This document shows, piece after piece, positions 43,084-53,432 of a stretch of DNA of 62,381 nucleotides. Position numbers and translations under genes: made by a program. The notes beneath the pieces are model-generated. The model was not told the DNA's origin. It searched no databases and saw nothing but the letters and a program-made list of their open reading frames with translations. Numbering within the stretch: the first letter of the stretch is position 1; each line of letters starts with the position of its first letter. The stretch comes from Caballeronia peredens (GTDB lineage Bacteria > Pseudomonadota > Gammaproteobacteria > Burkholderiales > Burkholderiaceae), in contig FCOH02000032.1 of NCBI GenBank assembly GCA_001544595.2, forward strand, positions 1 through 62,381, in the 5' to 3' direction.

Positions 43084-44270
43084 TCTTCGCGGTCCCCGCG
43101 AACCAACCACGAACCTCGACCACTGTGAAAAAACTGCTTTTTACGTTTGGCACGCGCCCTGAAGCGATCAAGATGGCGCCGCTCGTCAAGCGCCTGGCGC
43201 TCGACGCCGGCTTCGAATGCCGTGTGTGCGTGACAGGCCAGCATCGCGAGATGCTCGACCAGGTGCTCGCACTGTTCGACATCCGACCCGACTTCGATCT
43301 CAACATCATGAAGCGCGGACAGGATCTGTACGACGTCACTGCCGCGATTCTCGCCGGCATGCGCGACGTGCTCGCGCGCTATCGCCCGGATATGGTTCTC
43401 GTGCACGGCGACACGACCACCACGATGGCGACGACGCTGGCCGCGTTTTATCAGCGCGTCGCGGTCGGGCATGTCGAGGCGGGTTTGCGCACGGGCGATC
43501 TCGCTTCGCCGTGGCCGGAAGAAGCGAACCGCAAGCTGACCGGTGCGCTCGCGTCGCTGCATTTCGCACCGACCGACCGGGCGCGCGAGAACCTGCTCGC
43601 GGAAGGCGTGCGCGACGAATCGATCGTCATCACCGGGAATACCGTCATCGATGCGCTGCTTCAGGTGCGTGAACGCCTCGCGAGCGATGCCGAACTCTGC
43701 GCGCTCGCCGACCGGCAACTGCCGTCGTTCGCACCCGGACGACGTCTCGTTCTGGTGACAGGACATCGGCGCGAGAGTTTCGGCGGCGGATTCGAGCGTA
43801 TTTGCGACGCGCTCGCGCAGATTGCGCATGCGTCGCCGGATGTGGACATCGTCTATCCGGTGCATCTGAATCCGAACGTGCGCGAGCCGGTGAATCGTCT
43901 GCTCACGGGCATTGCCAACGTTCATCTCGTCGAGCCGCTCGACTACCTGCCGTTCGTGCGCCTGATGGATCGCGCCGACCTCATCCTCACCGATTCGGGC
44001 GGCATTCAGGAAGAAGCCCCGTCGCTGCACAAGCCGGTGCTCGTGATGCGCGATACCACCGAACGACAGGAGGCCGTCGATGCCGGCGTGGTGAAGCTCG
44101 TCGGCACGGACGCACGCGCCATCGTCGACAACGTCATGCACTTGCTGCGCGATGCCGATGCGTATGCGGCCATGAGCCGTGGCGCGAATCCTTACGGCGA
44201 CGGTCGCGCGTGCGATCGCATCGCCGCCGTTTTGCAACGGTTCGAGCTTCCTCTCGCTCTGGCCGCCTGA
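43080..44270 (+). CDS. wecB: UDP-N-acetylglucosamine 2-epimerase
   Basis: This non-hydrolysing epimerase converts UDP-GlcNAc to UDP-ManNAc. Motifs include TFGTRPEAIKMAPLVKRL, VHGDTTTTMATTLA, HVEAGLRTGD, TGHRRESFGGGF and TDSGGIQEEAPSL. The ATG at 43080 overlaps the wzc stop (ATGA) and gives 396 residues. A GTG at 43125 would give the more usual N terminus (VKKLLFTFGTRPE), so the start is uncertain by 15 residues. The next gene oxidises its product. Confidence 0.93.
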   Translation: MIFAVPANQPRTSTTVKKLLFTFGTRPEAIKMAPLVKRLALDAGFECRVCVTGQHREMLDQVLALFDIRPDFDLNIMKRGQDLYDVTAAILAGMRDVLARYRPDMVLVHGDTTTTMATTLAAFYQRVAVGHVEAGLRTGDLASPWPEEANRKLTGALASLHFAPTDRARENLLAEGVRDESIVITGNTVIDALLQVRERLASDAELCALADRQLPSFAPGRRLVLVTGHRRESFGGGFERICDALAQIAHASPDVDIVYPVHLNPNVREPVNRLLTGIANVHLVEPLDYLPFVRLMDRADLILTDSGGIQEEAPSLHKPVLVMRDTTERQEAVDAGVVKLVGTDARAIVDNVMHLLRDADAYAAMSRGANPYGDGRACDRIAAVLQRFELPLALAA

Positions 44271-44297
44271 ATACCCTCGGAATAAAGAAGCACTGTC

Positions 44298-45542
44298 ATG
44301 GAATTCGAAACCATCTCCGTCATCGGCCTTGGCTATATCGGCTTGCCGACCGCGGCCGCGTTCGCTGCGCGTCGCAAGAAAGTCATCGGCGTCGATGTGA
44401 ACCAGCATGCCGTCGACACGATCAATCGCGGCAAGATTCATATCGTCGAGCCTGAACTGGACATGCTGGTGCAGGCAGCGGTAACGCAGGGCCACCTCGT
44501 CGCGACGACCACGCCGCAGCCGGCCGATGCGTTTCTGATCGCCGTGCCGACGCCCTTCTCGGATGGCTACAAGCCGGATCTCTCGTACATCGAAGCCGCG
44601 AGCCGCGCGATTGCGCCCGTGTTGAAGAAGGGCGATCTGGTCGTGCTGGAGTCGACGTCGCCGGTCGGTGCGACCGAGAAGATGGCCGCGTGGATGGCCG
44701 AGTTGCGGCCGGATCTCAGCTTTCCGCAACAACGCGGCGAGGCGTCGGACATTCGTGTCGCGCATTGCCCGGAGCGCGTGCTGCCGGGACATGTAATCCG
44801 AGAATTGGTTGAGAACGACCGCGTGATCGGCGGCATGACGGCCCGTTGCGGGGAAGCGGCGCGGGAGTTGTATCAGACGTTCGTGCGCGGTGAGTGCATT
44901 CTCACCAATGCAAGGACGGCCGAGATGTGCAAGTTGACGGAGAACGCATCGCGCGATGTGGGTATCGCGTTCGCGAATGAGCTTTCGCTGATCTGCGACC
45001 GGCTCGATATCAACGTGTGGGAACTGATTCGCCTTGCGAACCGCCATCCACGTGTGAATATTTTGCAGCCGGGGCCGGGCGTTGGTGGGCATTGCATTGC
45101 CGTGGATCCGTGGTTCATCGTCGATTCGGCGCCGGACGAGGCGCGGTTGATTCGAACGGCGCGAACTGTCAACGATTCAAAGCCGCATTGGGTGGTCGAG
45201 CGGGTGAAGACGGCCGCCGCGCGCTTCAAGGAACCGGTGATTGCGTGTCTTGGACTGGCGTTCAAGGCGGATATCGATGATCTGCGGGAGAGTCCGGCGG
45301 TGGAGATTGTTGGCGAACTGGCCAAACGACATCCGGACTGCGTGCTCGCTGTCGAGCCGAACATCCGCGAACTGCCGACGCATCTGAGGGATGAGATCCA
45401 GTTGTGCTCGCTGAACGAAGCGCTGCTGCGTGCCGATGTGATCGTGATCCTGGTCGATCACACGTCTTTCAAGAATGTTGATCCGATTCGCTTGCAGACC
45501 AAGGTTGTGATCGACACGCGTGGGATGTTGGCGCGGGCATGA
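44298..45542 (+). CDS. wecC: UDP-N-acetyl-D-mannosamine dehydrogenase
   Basis: This 414-residue UDP-sugar dehydrogenase makes UDP-ManNAcA from UDP-ManNAc. It has the NAD motif VIGLGYIGLPTAAAFA, then AVPTPF, ESTSPVGATEKM, and the active-site GPGVGGHCIAVDPWF with the catalytic Cys. It lies 27 bases after wecB; the pair defines ManNAcA synthesis. Its stop overlaps the flippase start (ATGA). Confidence 0.93.
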   Translation: MEFETISVIGLGYIGLPTAAAFAARRKKVIGVDVNQHAVDTINRGKIHIVEPELDMLVQAAVTQGHLVATTTPQPADAFLIAVPTPFSDGYKPDLSYIEAASRAIAPVLKKGDLVVLESTSPVGATEKMAAWMAELRPDLSFPQQRGEASDIRVAHCPERVLPGHVIRELVENDRVIGGMTARCGEAARELYQTFVRGECILTNARTAEMCKLTENASRDVGIAFANELSLICDRLDINVWELIRLANRHPRVNILQPGPGVGGHCIAVDPWFIVDSAPDEARLIRTARTVNDSKPHWVVERVKTAAARFKEPVIACLGLAFKADIDDLRESPAVEIVGELAKRHPDCVLAVEPNIRELPTHLRDEIQLCSLNEALLRADVIVILVDHTSFKNVDPIRLQTKVVIDTRGMLARA

Positions 45543-46885
45543 TGAGAGTCGTGCGCAAAGGGGCCGATACGACGAGCGCGAGCGGCACCGTCCGTGTCGG
45601 CCGAAACGTGACAGTGATGGTGCTGTCGTTCGTCGGCAATTACGCGGCGGCGCTTGCAACATTTCCGTATCTGACGCGCGTCCTCGGTCCTCTGCATTTT
45701 GGGATGCTTGCGTATGCGATGGCAATTGCGGCATACGGGACGTTGCTCACCGAATGGGGCATCAGTCTGTCCGGCCCGAGGGCCGTCATTGTCTGTCGCG
45801 ATGACGACCCTTCGCGCCTTAATGCCTTGATTTGGTCAGTATTTGGCGCCAAAACTTTGTTGTGTGTCGCGGGCACGCTCATGCTCGTCGTGTTGCTCGC
45901 GTTCGACATTGGCGGCGCTGCGGCGCGTCCGGTGATCTGGCTTTCGTGGCTTGGCGTCATCGCCAGCGTGTGTAGGCTGTACTGGCTTTTTCAGGGCCTC
46001 GAAAGGTTTAAGCTGATCGGCTGGATGATCTTTGTCAATCGCGCCGTAACGTTGCCGCTCACATTCTGGCTCGTGAAGGAACCTCAAGACGTTGCCACAG
46101 CCGCCGCTATCCAAGTCGCAGGCCCAGTGATCGCCGCTGCATTCTCGATCTTGATCGCCATCAACGAAGGTCTTCTCAGACGACCCGAGTGGAGTTGGCG
46201 CTCGATCATCGCCCGTCTGACCGAGGGCGCGGACATGTTCGTCGCGACCGCATCCGTCACGCTCTTCGGCGCGGCAAACGCGATCATTCTCACCTCCTAT
46301 TCTGGTACTTACGCCGCAGGCATCTACGCCGGTGCAGACAAGATTCGCACAATTTGCACACTCGTCCCCGCGCAACTCGGCGCTGTGCTGTATCCGCGTA
46401 TTGGACGAATGTTCAAGTACCAAAGGCGCCAAGCTGCGCGTCTGACGGCTTACGGCGTTGCTTTCACGTTGCTGATCTCCTTGTGCGGCGCGGCGATGTC
46501 GATTGCATTCGCCGAGCCAATCACACGGATCGTGCTGGGCGAGGGATTTGACAGTGCTGCAAACGTGCTGCGCGTGCTTGCTCTGTCGACCGTCTTCGGT
46601 AATGTCGCCTACTTCCTTGGGTTGCAGATCCTCGTGCCGTCGGGCGCAAGCAAACTGCGCTCGATGACGATCTTAACGACCGGTTGTATGAATGTGGTGT
46701 TCGCGCTTCTTCTGGTCCGGCACTTCGCCGCAATGGGCGCTGCGATATCGTTTCTCGTATGCGAGGCACTGATTCTGGCGGCCTACGTTGCGCTCATCGT
46801 GAGAAGTCCGCGCCTGCGACGTTACTTGTCACTTTGTGCTATCCGGCGGCGGCCCGTCGCGGTTCGAAAGGGAGTTGAAACATGA
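45539..46885 (+). CDS. Wzx-type polysaccharide flippase
   Basis: This 448-residue protein has about 12 membrane segments and the polysaccharide-biosynthesis/MATE-like N terminus VLSFVGNYAAALATFPYLTR, with RVLGPLHFGMLAYA. It would flip the lipid-linked repeat unit to the periplasm. Both ends overlap neighbours by four bases. Third-position GC is visibly lower than in wza-wzc, as in the rest of the downstream operon. Confidence 0.87.
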   Translation: MMRVVRKGADTTSASGTVRVGRNVTVMVLSFVGNYAAALATFPYLTRVLGPLHFGMLAYAMAIAAYGTLLTEWGISLSGPRAVIVCRDDDPSRLNALIWSVFGAKTLLCVAGTLMLVVLLAFDIGGAAARPVIWLSWLGVIASVCRLYWLFQGLERFKLIGWMIFVNRAVTLPLTFWLVKEPQDVATAAAIQVAGPVIAAAFSILIAINEGLLRRPEWSWRSIIARLTEGADMFVATASVTLFGAANAIILTSYSGTYAAGIYAGADKIRTICTLVPAQLGAVLYPRIGRMFKYQRRQAARLTAYGVAFTLLISLCGAAMSIAFAEPITRIVLGEGFDSAANVLRVLALSTVFGNVAYFLGLQILVPSGASKLRSMTILTTGCMNVVFALLLVRHFAAMGAAISFLVCEALILAAYVALIVRSPRLRRYLSLCAIRRRPVAVRKGVET

Positions 46886-48003
46886 GTGAAGTACGAATAA
46901 CGCGATACATACGCGTGCTCCATGTTGGTCCGGGCTGGGGGCAACGTGGCGGCATCGCCTCCGTACTCGATGAACTGAAGACGTTCTCCGAGGTGTTCTT
47001 CGATCGCAACGTTCACGTGGACTTTTGCGAGACGCATGGTTTCAAGAGCACAGGTGGAAAGTTTCGCTTTCTGCTTACCGATGTACCCCGCTTCGTGCGC
47101 CAGCTCGTCTCTGGTATCGACATTGTGCATCTGCACGTGTCGATAAATGGCTCGTTCTACCGCAAGCTGTTGTTTTGCTCTATCGCGCTGATGCTGCGCA
47201 AGCGAGTCGTGTTTCATCTGCATGCAGGCAATTTCTCCGCATTCGTTCATGGGTCGAATCGACTCGTCGGCGTGTTGGCGCGAGCATTTCTGCGCGCTTC
47301 GACCGCAATGATTGGTGTTTCGCAAGCGATTGCTGACGAACTCGTCGAACTCGGCGGGGACCGCGCGCGCATTTTCGTTGTCGGCAACAGCGCAGGTCTC
47401 GCGGAGCGTGCGTTTGCGGAATTCCGCTCGGGAATCCGCGCGTGCATGGACAAGCCGGCGCGTATCCTGTTTGCCGGACGCCTCGTCGAAACCAAAGGGA
47501 TTGGCGACCTGCTTGAGGCCGTGGCGCTGCTAGTTGCTGATAAGGTCAACGTGAGGCTCATCGTTGCTGGGAGCGGGGATCCAAAACGCTGGCAAGACGA
47601 AGCGAACCGGTTGGCGATCGGCGATCGAGTGGCATTCCCCGGTTGGCTTGAAGGCGAAGATAAACTGGCGTGCTATCGATCGGCTCGGATCTTCTGCATG
47701 CCGAGTCACTATGAGGCGTTCGGCATCGCGACGCTGGAAGCGATGTTTGCGGAATTGCCTGTGATCGGGACAAGCGTGGGTGGCTTCCCCGATCTGGTCG
47801 AACACGGCTGCACCGGCTTTCTCATCGCCCCGTCGAATCCATCTGAGCTGGCGCAAGCTTTGCGCGCCCTGCTCCAAAATGAAGCGCTGGCCGAGGAAAT
47901 GGGACGGCGCGGCAGGGAACGAGCGTTAGAACGATTCTCCTGCGCCTCGATTGTCGAACGCTATATGGATGTCTATCGCGGAACAATGGAGGGCAAGCGT
48001 TGA
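46882..48003 (+). CDS. Glycosyltransferase family 4
   Basis: This 373-residue GT4 enzyme has GPGWGQRGGIASVLDEL near the N terminus, DIVHLHVSINGSFYRK, ILFAGRLVETKGIGDLLEAV, and the donor-binding CMPSHYEAFGIATLEAM. It would add one sugar of the EPS repeat unit on the cytoplasmic face. It overlaps the flippase stop (ATGA) and the next gene start (TTGA). Donor and linkage are unknown. Confidence 0.9.
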   Translation: MSEVRITRYIRVLHVGPGWGQRGGIASVLDELKTFSEVFFDRNVHVDFCETHGFKSTGGKFRFLLTDVPRFVRQLVSGIDIVHLHVSINGSFYRKLLFCSIALMLRKRVVFHLHAGNFSAFVHGSNRLVGVLARAFLRASTAMIGVSQAIADELVELGGDRARIFVVGNSAGLAERAFAEFRSGIRACMDKPARILFAGRLVETKGIGDLLEAVALLVADKVNVRLIVAGSGDPKRWQDEANRLAIGDRVAFPGWLEGEDKLACYRSARIFCMPSHYEAFGIATLEAMFAELPVIGTSVGGFPDLVEHGCTGFLIAPSNPSELAQALRALLQNEALAEEMGRRGRERALERFSCASIVERYMDVYRGTMEGKR

Positions 48004-48794
48004 GTATCTTCGCTCGTATCCTTGGTCTGCCGCGTCTGCGCCTTTGGGTTGCGTGCAAGCGAAGCGCCGTTATGGCCGCAGCTTTCGCGAGCGGCACTGT
48101 TTGGGCGCAACAACCGCAGATCCTCTATCAGACAAACTGGCACAACGGCCTGGATCCGCGTTTTGGCGTCCAGTCGAATCCGGGCGGACTTGCGGTCGTC
48201 GCCGATCCTACGGGCAGATATCCGAAGGTGTTGCGGGTGACGATGGGGCTCTCCGAAGGCTTCTCAAAAGTCGAAAACGGAGTACCGCGCGCCGAGTTGC
48301 TGTTTCCAGCACCAGTACGATTTGCTCAAGGACAAACGTATCGCATCCGCTGGTCGACCATGCTTCCGCCCGGGACGCTATTCGATTCGCGCCAGTTCGT
48401 GATCATCACGCAGATCAATCAGGGGACTTGGCTCGGCGGACCGACCGTATCGCTCGCCTTGCAGGGCAACCGATACGCGGTCGCACAGCACGGTGGCGTA
48501 TTGCACGAAACCGTGTCGGCCGGCAAATGGTTGTGCTGCGCGGATGCTGATATAGCGAAGTGGGTTCATTGGGAGCTGGTCTACCGTCCGCAAGACAACG
48601 GCATAACCGCACTTACCGAATTGCGTCGTGACGGACATCAGGTCTTTATCGCGCAAGGCGTGCCCAACGCTTATCCCGGTGTTCAAAACGCCTATCTGAA
48701 GATTGGCCTGTACAAGCCCGATTGGCAGAAGAAAGCCACCGATGTCGCGAAGGTGTCGTTCCTTTATGGACCATTGACGGTTTCGCGCGAATGA
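48000..48794 (+). CDS. Secreted polysaccharide-lyase-like protein
   Basis: This 264-residue protein begins at a TTG that overlaps the preceding stop (TTGA). A signal peptide follows (CKRSAVMAAAFASGTVWAQ). The mature part has a jelly-roll-like pattern, with YRIRWSTMLPPGTLFDSRQF, ITQINQGTWLGGPTVSLALQ and WVHWELVYRPQDNG. I recall this layout from the Polysacc_lyase (PF14099-type) group. Periplasmic lyases inside EPS operons trim or clear stray polymer. Activity and substrate are unproven and the match is from memory. Confidence 0.6.
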   Translation: MSIFARILGLPRLRLWVACKRSAVMAAAFASGTVWAQQPQILYQTNWHNGLDPRFGVQSNPGGLAVVADPTGRYPKVLRVTMGLSEGFSKVENGVPRAELLFPAPVRFAQGQTYRIRWSTMLPPGTLFDSRQFVIITQINQGTWLGGPTVSLALQGNRYAVAQHGGVLHETVSAGKWLCCADADIAKWVHWELVYRPQDNGITALTELRRDGHQVFIAQGVPNAYPGVQNAYLKIGLYKPDWQKKATDVAKVSFLYGPLTVSRE

Positions 48795-48833
48795 AAAGCT
48801 GTCCAGGCTCTAAGCAAGAGTTGAGGAATCGAA

Positions 48834-49592
48834 TTGAAACGCATTGAATTGTTTGGTTGTCCAGCGGACGTTTCAACAATGGACGAGACGATCGATTGGA
48901 TCGGACGACGCGTCGAAAAACGTCAATTCACTCAGCATGTAGTTGTGAACGTCGCAAAGTTGGTGAACGCGCAATCCGATGCGCAATTGGCGGAGTCGGT
49001 GCGCGCCTGTGACATCGTCAACATTGACGGCATGGGCGCCGTATGGGGCGCACGCCTGCTGGGATTTTCCGTTCCAGAACGCGTTGCCGGCGTTGATCTC
49101 TTCGGACGTCTTTTGGCTTATGCTGCACAAAGCAACTTGCCCATCTTCCTTCTCGGGGCGAAGCCCGAAATTGTTGAGGAAGTCGCGCTGCGGTCCGCAA
49201 ATGCGAATCCCGGGTTACAGATCGCAGGCTTCCATCACGGCTACTTTTGGGACGATGAATACGCGATCGTCAAACAGATCCGCGCGTCGGGCGCGAGACT
49301 GCTGTTCGTCGCGATCACTTCACCAAAAAAGGAAAACTTCATCAATCGATGGCGCACCGAACTCGGCGTCGATTTCGTGATGGGCGTAGGCGGAACTTTC
49401 GACGTGGTCGCAGGGAAGGTGAAGCGCGCGCCGCTTTGGATGCAGCGAGCCGGCATGGAATGGTTCTACCGCGTAATTCAGGAACCGGGAAGAATGTGGC
49501 GGCGATATCTCGTCACCAACTCGAAGTTCGCCGTGATGCTCGCGAGGGCTTGGCTCCGGGGTCGCTTCGAACGGGCGAAGCAAATATCGTGA
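48834..49592 (+). CDS. WecG/TagA/CpsF-family glycosyltransferase
   Basis: This 252-residue GT26 protein has NVAKLVNAQSD, DIVNIDGMGAVWGARLLG, and GVGGTFDVVAGKVKRAPLWM followed by GMEWFYRVIQEPGRMWRRY, the family hallmark. WecG transfers ManNAcA and TagA transfers ManNAc. With wecB and wecC in the same operon, ManNAcA or ManNAc is the likely donor sugar here. The start is TTG with a GAGTTGAGGA purine-rich stretch upstream. The stop overlaps the next gene's GTG (GTGA). Confidence 0.9.
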   Translation: MKRIELFGCPADVSTMDETIDWIGRRVEKRQFTQHVVVNVAKLVNAQSDAQLAESVRACDIVNIDGMGAVWGARLLGFSVPERVAGVDLFGRLLAYAAQSNLPIFLLGAKPEIVEEVALRSANANPGLQIAGFHHGYFWDDEYAIVKQIRASGARLLFVAITSPKKENFINRWRTELGVDFVMGVGGTFDVVAGKVKRAPLWMQRAGMEWFYRVIQEPGRMWRRYLVTNSKFAVMLARAWLRGRFERAKQIS

Positions 49593-50803
49593 ACATGTCT
49601 CGTGCCTCTGTCGCCGTGCTCCTGCGAACGAATTCCAGGCGCCTCGGCCCGACTGCGATCTTCATCGCTGCGTATCTCGCATATAACCTCCTCGGTCTAC
49701 TACCTGCTCCGTGGATGATTGCGAACGCGTACGACAAGTCGCTCTGCTGGAATTTGTTTCTGCTGGGGCTTGGTGGTCTGGGCTGTGGCATGTGGCTCGG
49801 CAAAAGGACTTTTCGCGCGCGCCAAGGGACTGTTCCGTTTGACGCGCGGACATCGAAACAGCTCTCTGCTCTATTTCTCGTGCTGTTTTGTGGTTGCATC
49901 GCCTTTGCGGTGATCGTCAATCACGGCATCCCCTTGCTGCAGGGCGAAGATCGCTTCGGTAATTCCGCGCTGATCTCAAATCTGGCGCCCTTCTACGGTT
50001 TCTGGATATTGGTTCGGATGATTTCAGATTGCGAGCACGGTCGACGTCCCGCCCTCGTTCCGCCGCTGTTCTATATGTTAGGCGTGCTGGTGCTCGGCTA
50101 TCGCTCGCCCGTCGTGGCGTTTGTCTTGACGTACACGTGCTATCTGGCGGTGTTCCGACTGTCACGCCGTCGCGCGATCTGGTGCGGGTTCGCCGTCGGA
50201 GTCGTGCTCTTGGTCTTTGCCGCGTCGCTCGCACTCTTGCGTGTAACGCAAAGCTATGACGCTTCCCGGTTCTTCGCAAACGTCAACATCGGCTTCATTG
50301 CAGACCACCCGTACCTTATGCCGTTGGTACCAGCGTTTTCGATGTTCGACTTCAGTCAGAGCACGATTGCAACGCTCGGCAGCGTACTGCATGAACCGAT
50401 GTACGGCAGCCTCTTTCTCAGCAACTTCGAGACGTTTTTGCCGGGTAAGCATTGGGGCGCCCGCAATATCGTGGGCGATCTAACCGGCGCGCGCTGGATC
50501 GCCGGCCGCCCGATGAGTATCACACCGACGCTACAAGGTGCGTTCTTCGTTGATTTCGGCTATGCGGGCGTGTTTGTTGGATTCTTCTTGCTCGCCCTCG
50601 CAATCCGCTTCTGTCATGTCATCGCGACTTCCGGAGGACCGGTGCCGCGGTTCTGCTTCTGCTTCTTCTTTTCCATGTCGTTGATGGCGATCCATGCCGG
50701 CTACTGGGACGTAAATTTCGTTTTCGTTGGTGTGTTTGCGCTAACGCTCAAGGTGTTCGACCAACTCAAAGCGTTTAGCCGCGCGGGCGAGTCATCTACT
50801 TAA
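49589..50803 (+). CDS. Wzy-type oligosaccharide repeat-unit polymerase
   Basis: This protein of about 404 residues has 10 or more membrane segments (for example AIFIAAYLAYNLLGLLPAPW and GVFVGFFLLALAIRF). A large loop near residues 270-320 contains SNFETFLPGKHWGARNIVGD. This is the topology of Wzy polymerases, which join repeat units in the periplasm. Start is GTG at 49589 by overlap (GTGA) with the WecG-family stop, or ATG at 49595. Sequence conservation in the family is low, so the call rests mostly on topology and position. Confidence 0.78.
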   Translation: MNMSRASVAVLLRTNSRRLGPTAIFIAAYLAYNLLGLLPAPWMIANAYDKSLCWNLFLLGLGGLGCGMWLGKRTFRARQGTVPFDARTSKQLSALFLVLFCGCIAFAVIVNHGIPLLQGEDRFGNSALISNLAPFYGFWILVRMISDCEHGRRPALVPPLFYMLGVLVLGYRSPVVAFVLTYTCYLAVFRLSRRRAIWCGFAVGVVLLVFAASLALLRVTQSYDASRFFANVNIGFIADHPYLMPLVPAFSMFDFSQSTIATLGSVLHEPMYGSLFLSNFETFLPGKHWGARNIVGDLTGARWIAGRPMSITPTLQGAFFVDFGYAGVFVGFFLLALAIRFCHVIATSGGPVPRFCFCFFFSMSLMAIHAGYWDVNFVFVGVFALTLKVFDQLKAFSRAGESST

Positions 50804-50813
50804 AAGCTATAAC

Positions 50814-51221
50814 ATGATCTACATCTTTCGCCTATCGAGCCTGTTACACCACTTTCGTGTTCCGTTGTTACCGTGGCTTCTGAAAGTGCTAAATCGCATC
50901 TTGTTCTCCGTCGCACTCCCACCTTCCGTTAAGGTAGGCCGGAATGTGACGTTCGGATACCAGGGACTCGGCATCGTAGTCCATCGGCATGCGGTGCTCG
51001 GCAACAATATTGTCATCGCTCCGAACGTCGTGATCGGCGGACGGGGGCGGCGCGGAGCGCCCGTAATCGAGGACGACGTTCTAATCGGTGCCGGCGCTTG
51101 CGTTCTCGGCCCGGTAGTCATCGGCAAGGGGGCGAAGATCGGCGCGAACGCCGTTGTGCTGAGCGATGTCCCGCCAGGAGCGATTGCCGTCGGTGTGCCT
51201 GCGCGGGTGATCGCGGACTGA
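50814..51221 (+). CDS. Hexapeptide-repeat acetyltransferase (serine O-acetyltransferase-like)
   Basis: This 135-residue left-handed beta-helix protein has hexapeptide repeats: HRHAVLGNNIVIAPNVVIGG, VIEDDVLIGAGACVLGPV and IGKGAKIGANAVVL. It ends PPGAIAVGVPARVI. A hydrophobic N-terminal stretch may associate with the membrane. As the last gene of the EPS operon it probably O-acetylates the polymer or a precursor. The acceptor is unknown. Confidence 0.8.
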   Translation: MIYIFRLSSLLHHFRVPLLPWLLKVLNRILFSVALPPSVKVGRNVTFGYQGLGIVVHRHAVLGNNIVIAPNVVIGGRGRRGAPVIEDDVLIGAGACVLGPVVIGKGAKIGANAVVLSDVPPGAIAVGVPARVIAD

Positions 51222-51261
51222 ATATAAGTTGGCTCGAAGCAGGTGAAGTGGAATTCCCCCC

Positions 51262-52365
51262 TCACCCCCCCTCCACCACAAACCCCCTCTTCCTCAACAA
51301 CTCCAGCACGCCTTTCGGCCCCCCAAGATGCAGCGCCCCGATTGCCACGAACACGGGCTTATCCGGCGCGGCCAGCGCAATCATCCGCTGCACGAATCGC
51401 CTGTTGCGCTCATACACCACGCGATTATCCACCTGCGCAGCCAGCGCCTCCGATCTCGCCAGCTTGCTCGACTTCGCGTCGTCCCAGGCCTTGAGCGCGT
51501 CCGCATCGCCGATGCGCCATAGCCTGTGCAGTTCCTTCACATCCGCGATATTCTCCGCCGGCGTCTGCACCAGATCCTGCGCGAGCATCTCGCGCTGCTG
51601 CGCCGACGTCAGCCGCGTGAACGTCGAAATCTGCTCGTTCAACGTCTCCAGCCCGACGATCTTTCCCCGCGCCCGCAGATACACATTCTGCAACTGCGCC
51701 TCCGTGCCGTACTCGCTCTGAAACCCCGCTTTCAGCGTGTCGTACGTTTCGATCAACATCGACGCAAGCCACGGCCGCGTATGACGCAACTCTTTCAGCG
51801 CGGCGGGATTGTTGCGCATGCGCGCCTCGACCTTCTTCCACATCGAGTCCGGCAAATAGTCGATCAGACATTCGCTGCGGCACATGCCGTAGCGGTTCAC
51901 GTCGTCCTGTGAAAGCAGCAGTTCGTCGGGGGAAATTTCCAGCGCCAAAGTCGGCGATGCATCCAGCGCGGCGAGAATCGACTTGCGAAACGGCTGCTCG
52001 GGCGGATAGTCGCTCGCGAAACCCACATGCAGCGTGCCGAGCACATAGATGGTCGTCGCGCCCTTGGTCGCGACGTAGAACGGCATGCGCGGCGGCTGCG
52101 CGCGCACCGGGCCGCTCGCAGTCGTGCCGTTCGAGCGATCCGCCCGCGGCGCCGGCGGGGTTCTGGACGGCCCGCTGGCCGGACCGGCGTCGCCCGTGGC
52201 CTGCGGCGTGCGCGAGCCGATCACGGCGAAACTCGCCGGCGAAACCGCCATGCCGGCCGCGAAAATCAGGAAAGAAAGGACGAACGACAGCGCGAAGGCT
52301 GTCGCTTGGGAGAACGCCGCGCGGATGAAGCGCGGCTTGTCGTATGAATCCGGCACGACCGACAT
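51262..52365 (-). CDS. TraB/GumN-family protein
   Basis: This 367-residue protein has one N-terminal membrane segment (AFALSFVLSFLIFAAGMAV), a Pro/Ala-rich linker, then the TraB/GumN domain. It has the paired GxxH motifs IYVLGTLHVGFASDYP and VFVAIGALHLGGPKGVLELL. The family is distantly related to metalloproteases (Tiki-like). The start at 52365 is the first that gives a plausible N terminus. It is convergent with the EPS operon; GumN is named from a xanthan cluster, but the position here may be accidental. Confidence 0.82.
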   Translation of the reverse strand: MSVVPDSYDKPRFIRAAFSQATAFALSFVLSFLIFAAGMAVSPASFAVIGSRTPQATGDAGPASGPSRTPPAPRADRSNGTTASGPVRAQPPRMPFYVATKGATTIYVLGTLHVGFASDYPPEQPFRKSILAALDASPTLALEISPDELLLSQDDVNRYGMCRSECLIDYLPDSMWKKVEARMRNNPAALKELRHTRPWLASMLIETYDTLKAGFQSEYGTEAQLQNVYLRARGKIVGLETLNEQISTFTRLTSAQQREMLAQDLVQTPAENIADVKELHRLWRIGDADALKAWDDAKSSKLARSEALAAQVDNRVVYERNRRFVQRMIALAAPDKPVFVAIGALHLGGPKGVLELLRKRGFVVEGG

Positions 52366-52427
52366 CTTAAAACATTCGTGTGTCGAGTCCTGCACGCGCC
52401 CGACGCACGCCGGGCGCGGCGCGCCAG

Positions 52428-53428
<1,001 letters not shown>

Positions 53429-53432
<4 letters not shown>

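Noticed and set aside
40777..43110. 777-residue minus-strand frame opposite wzb-wzc
   Set aside because: Antisense shadow; wzc shows Walker motifs and overlapping starts.
52396..52417. 7-base-pair hairpin after dppF
   Set aside because: No T-run on the minus strand; could be chance in GC-rich DNA.
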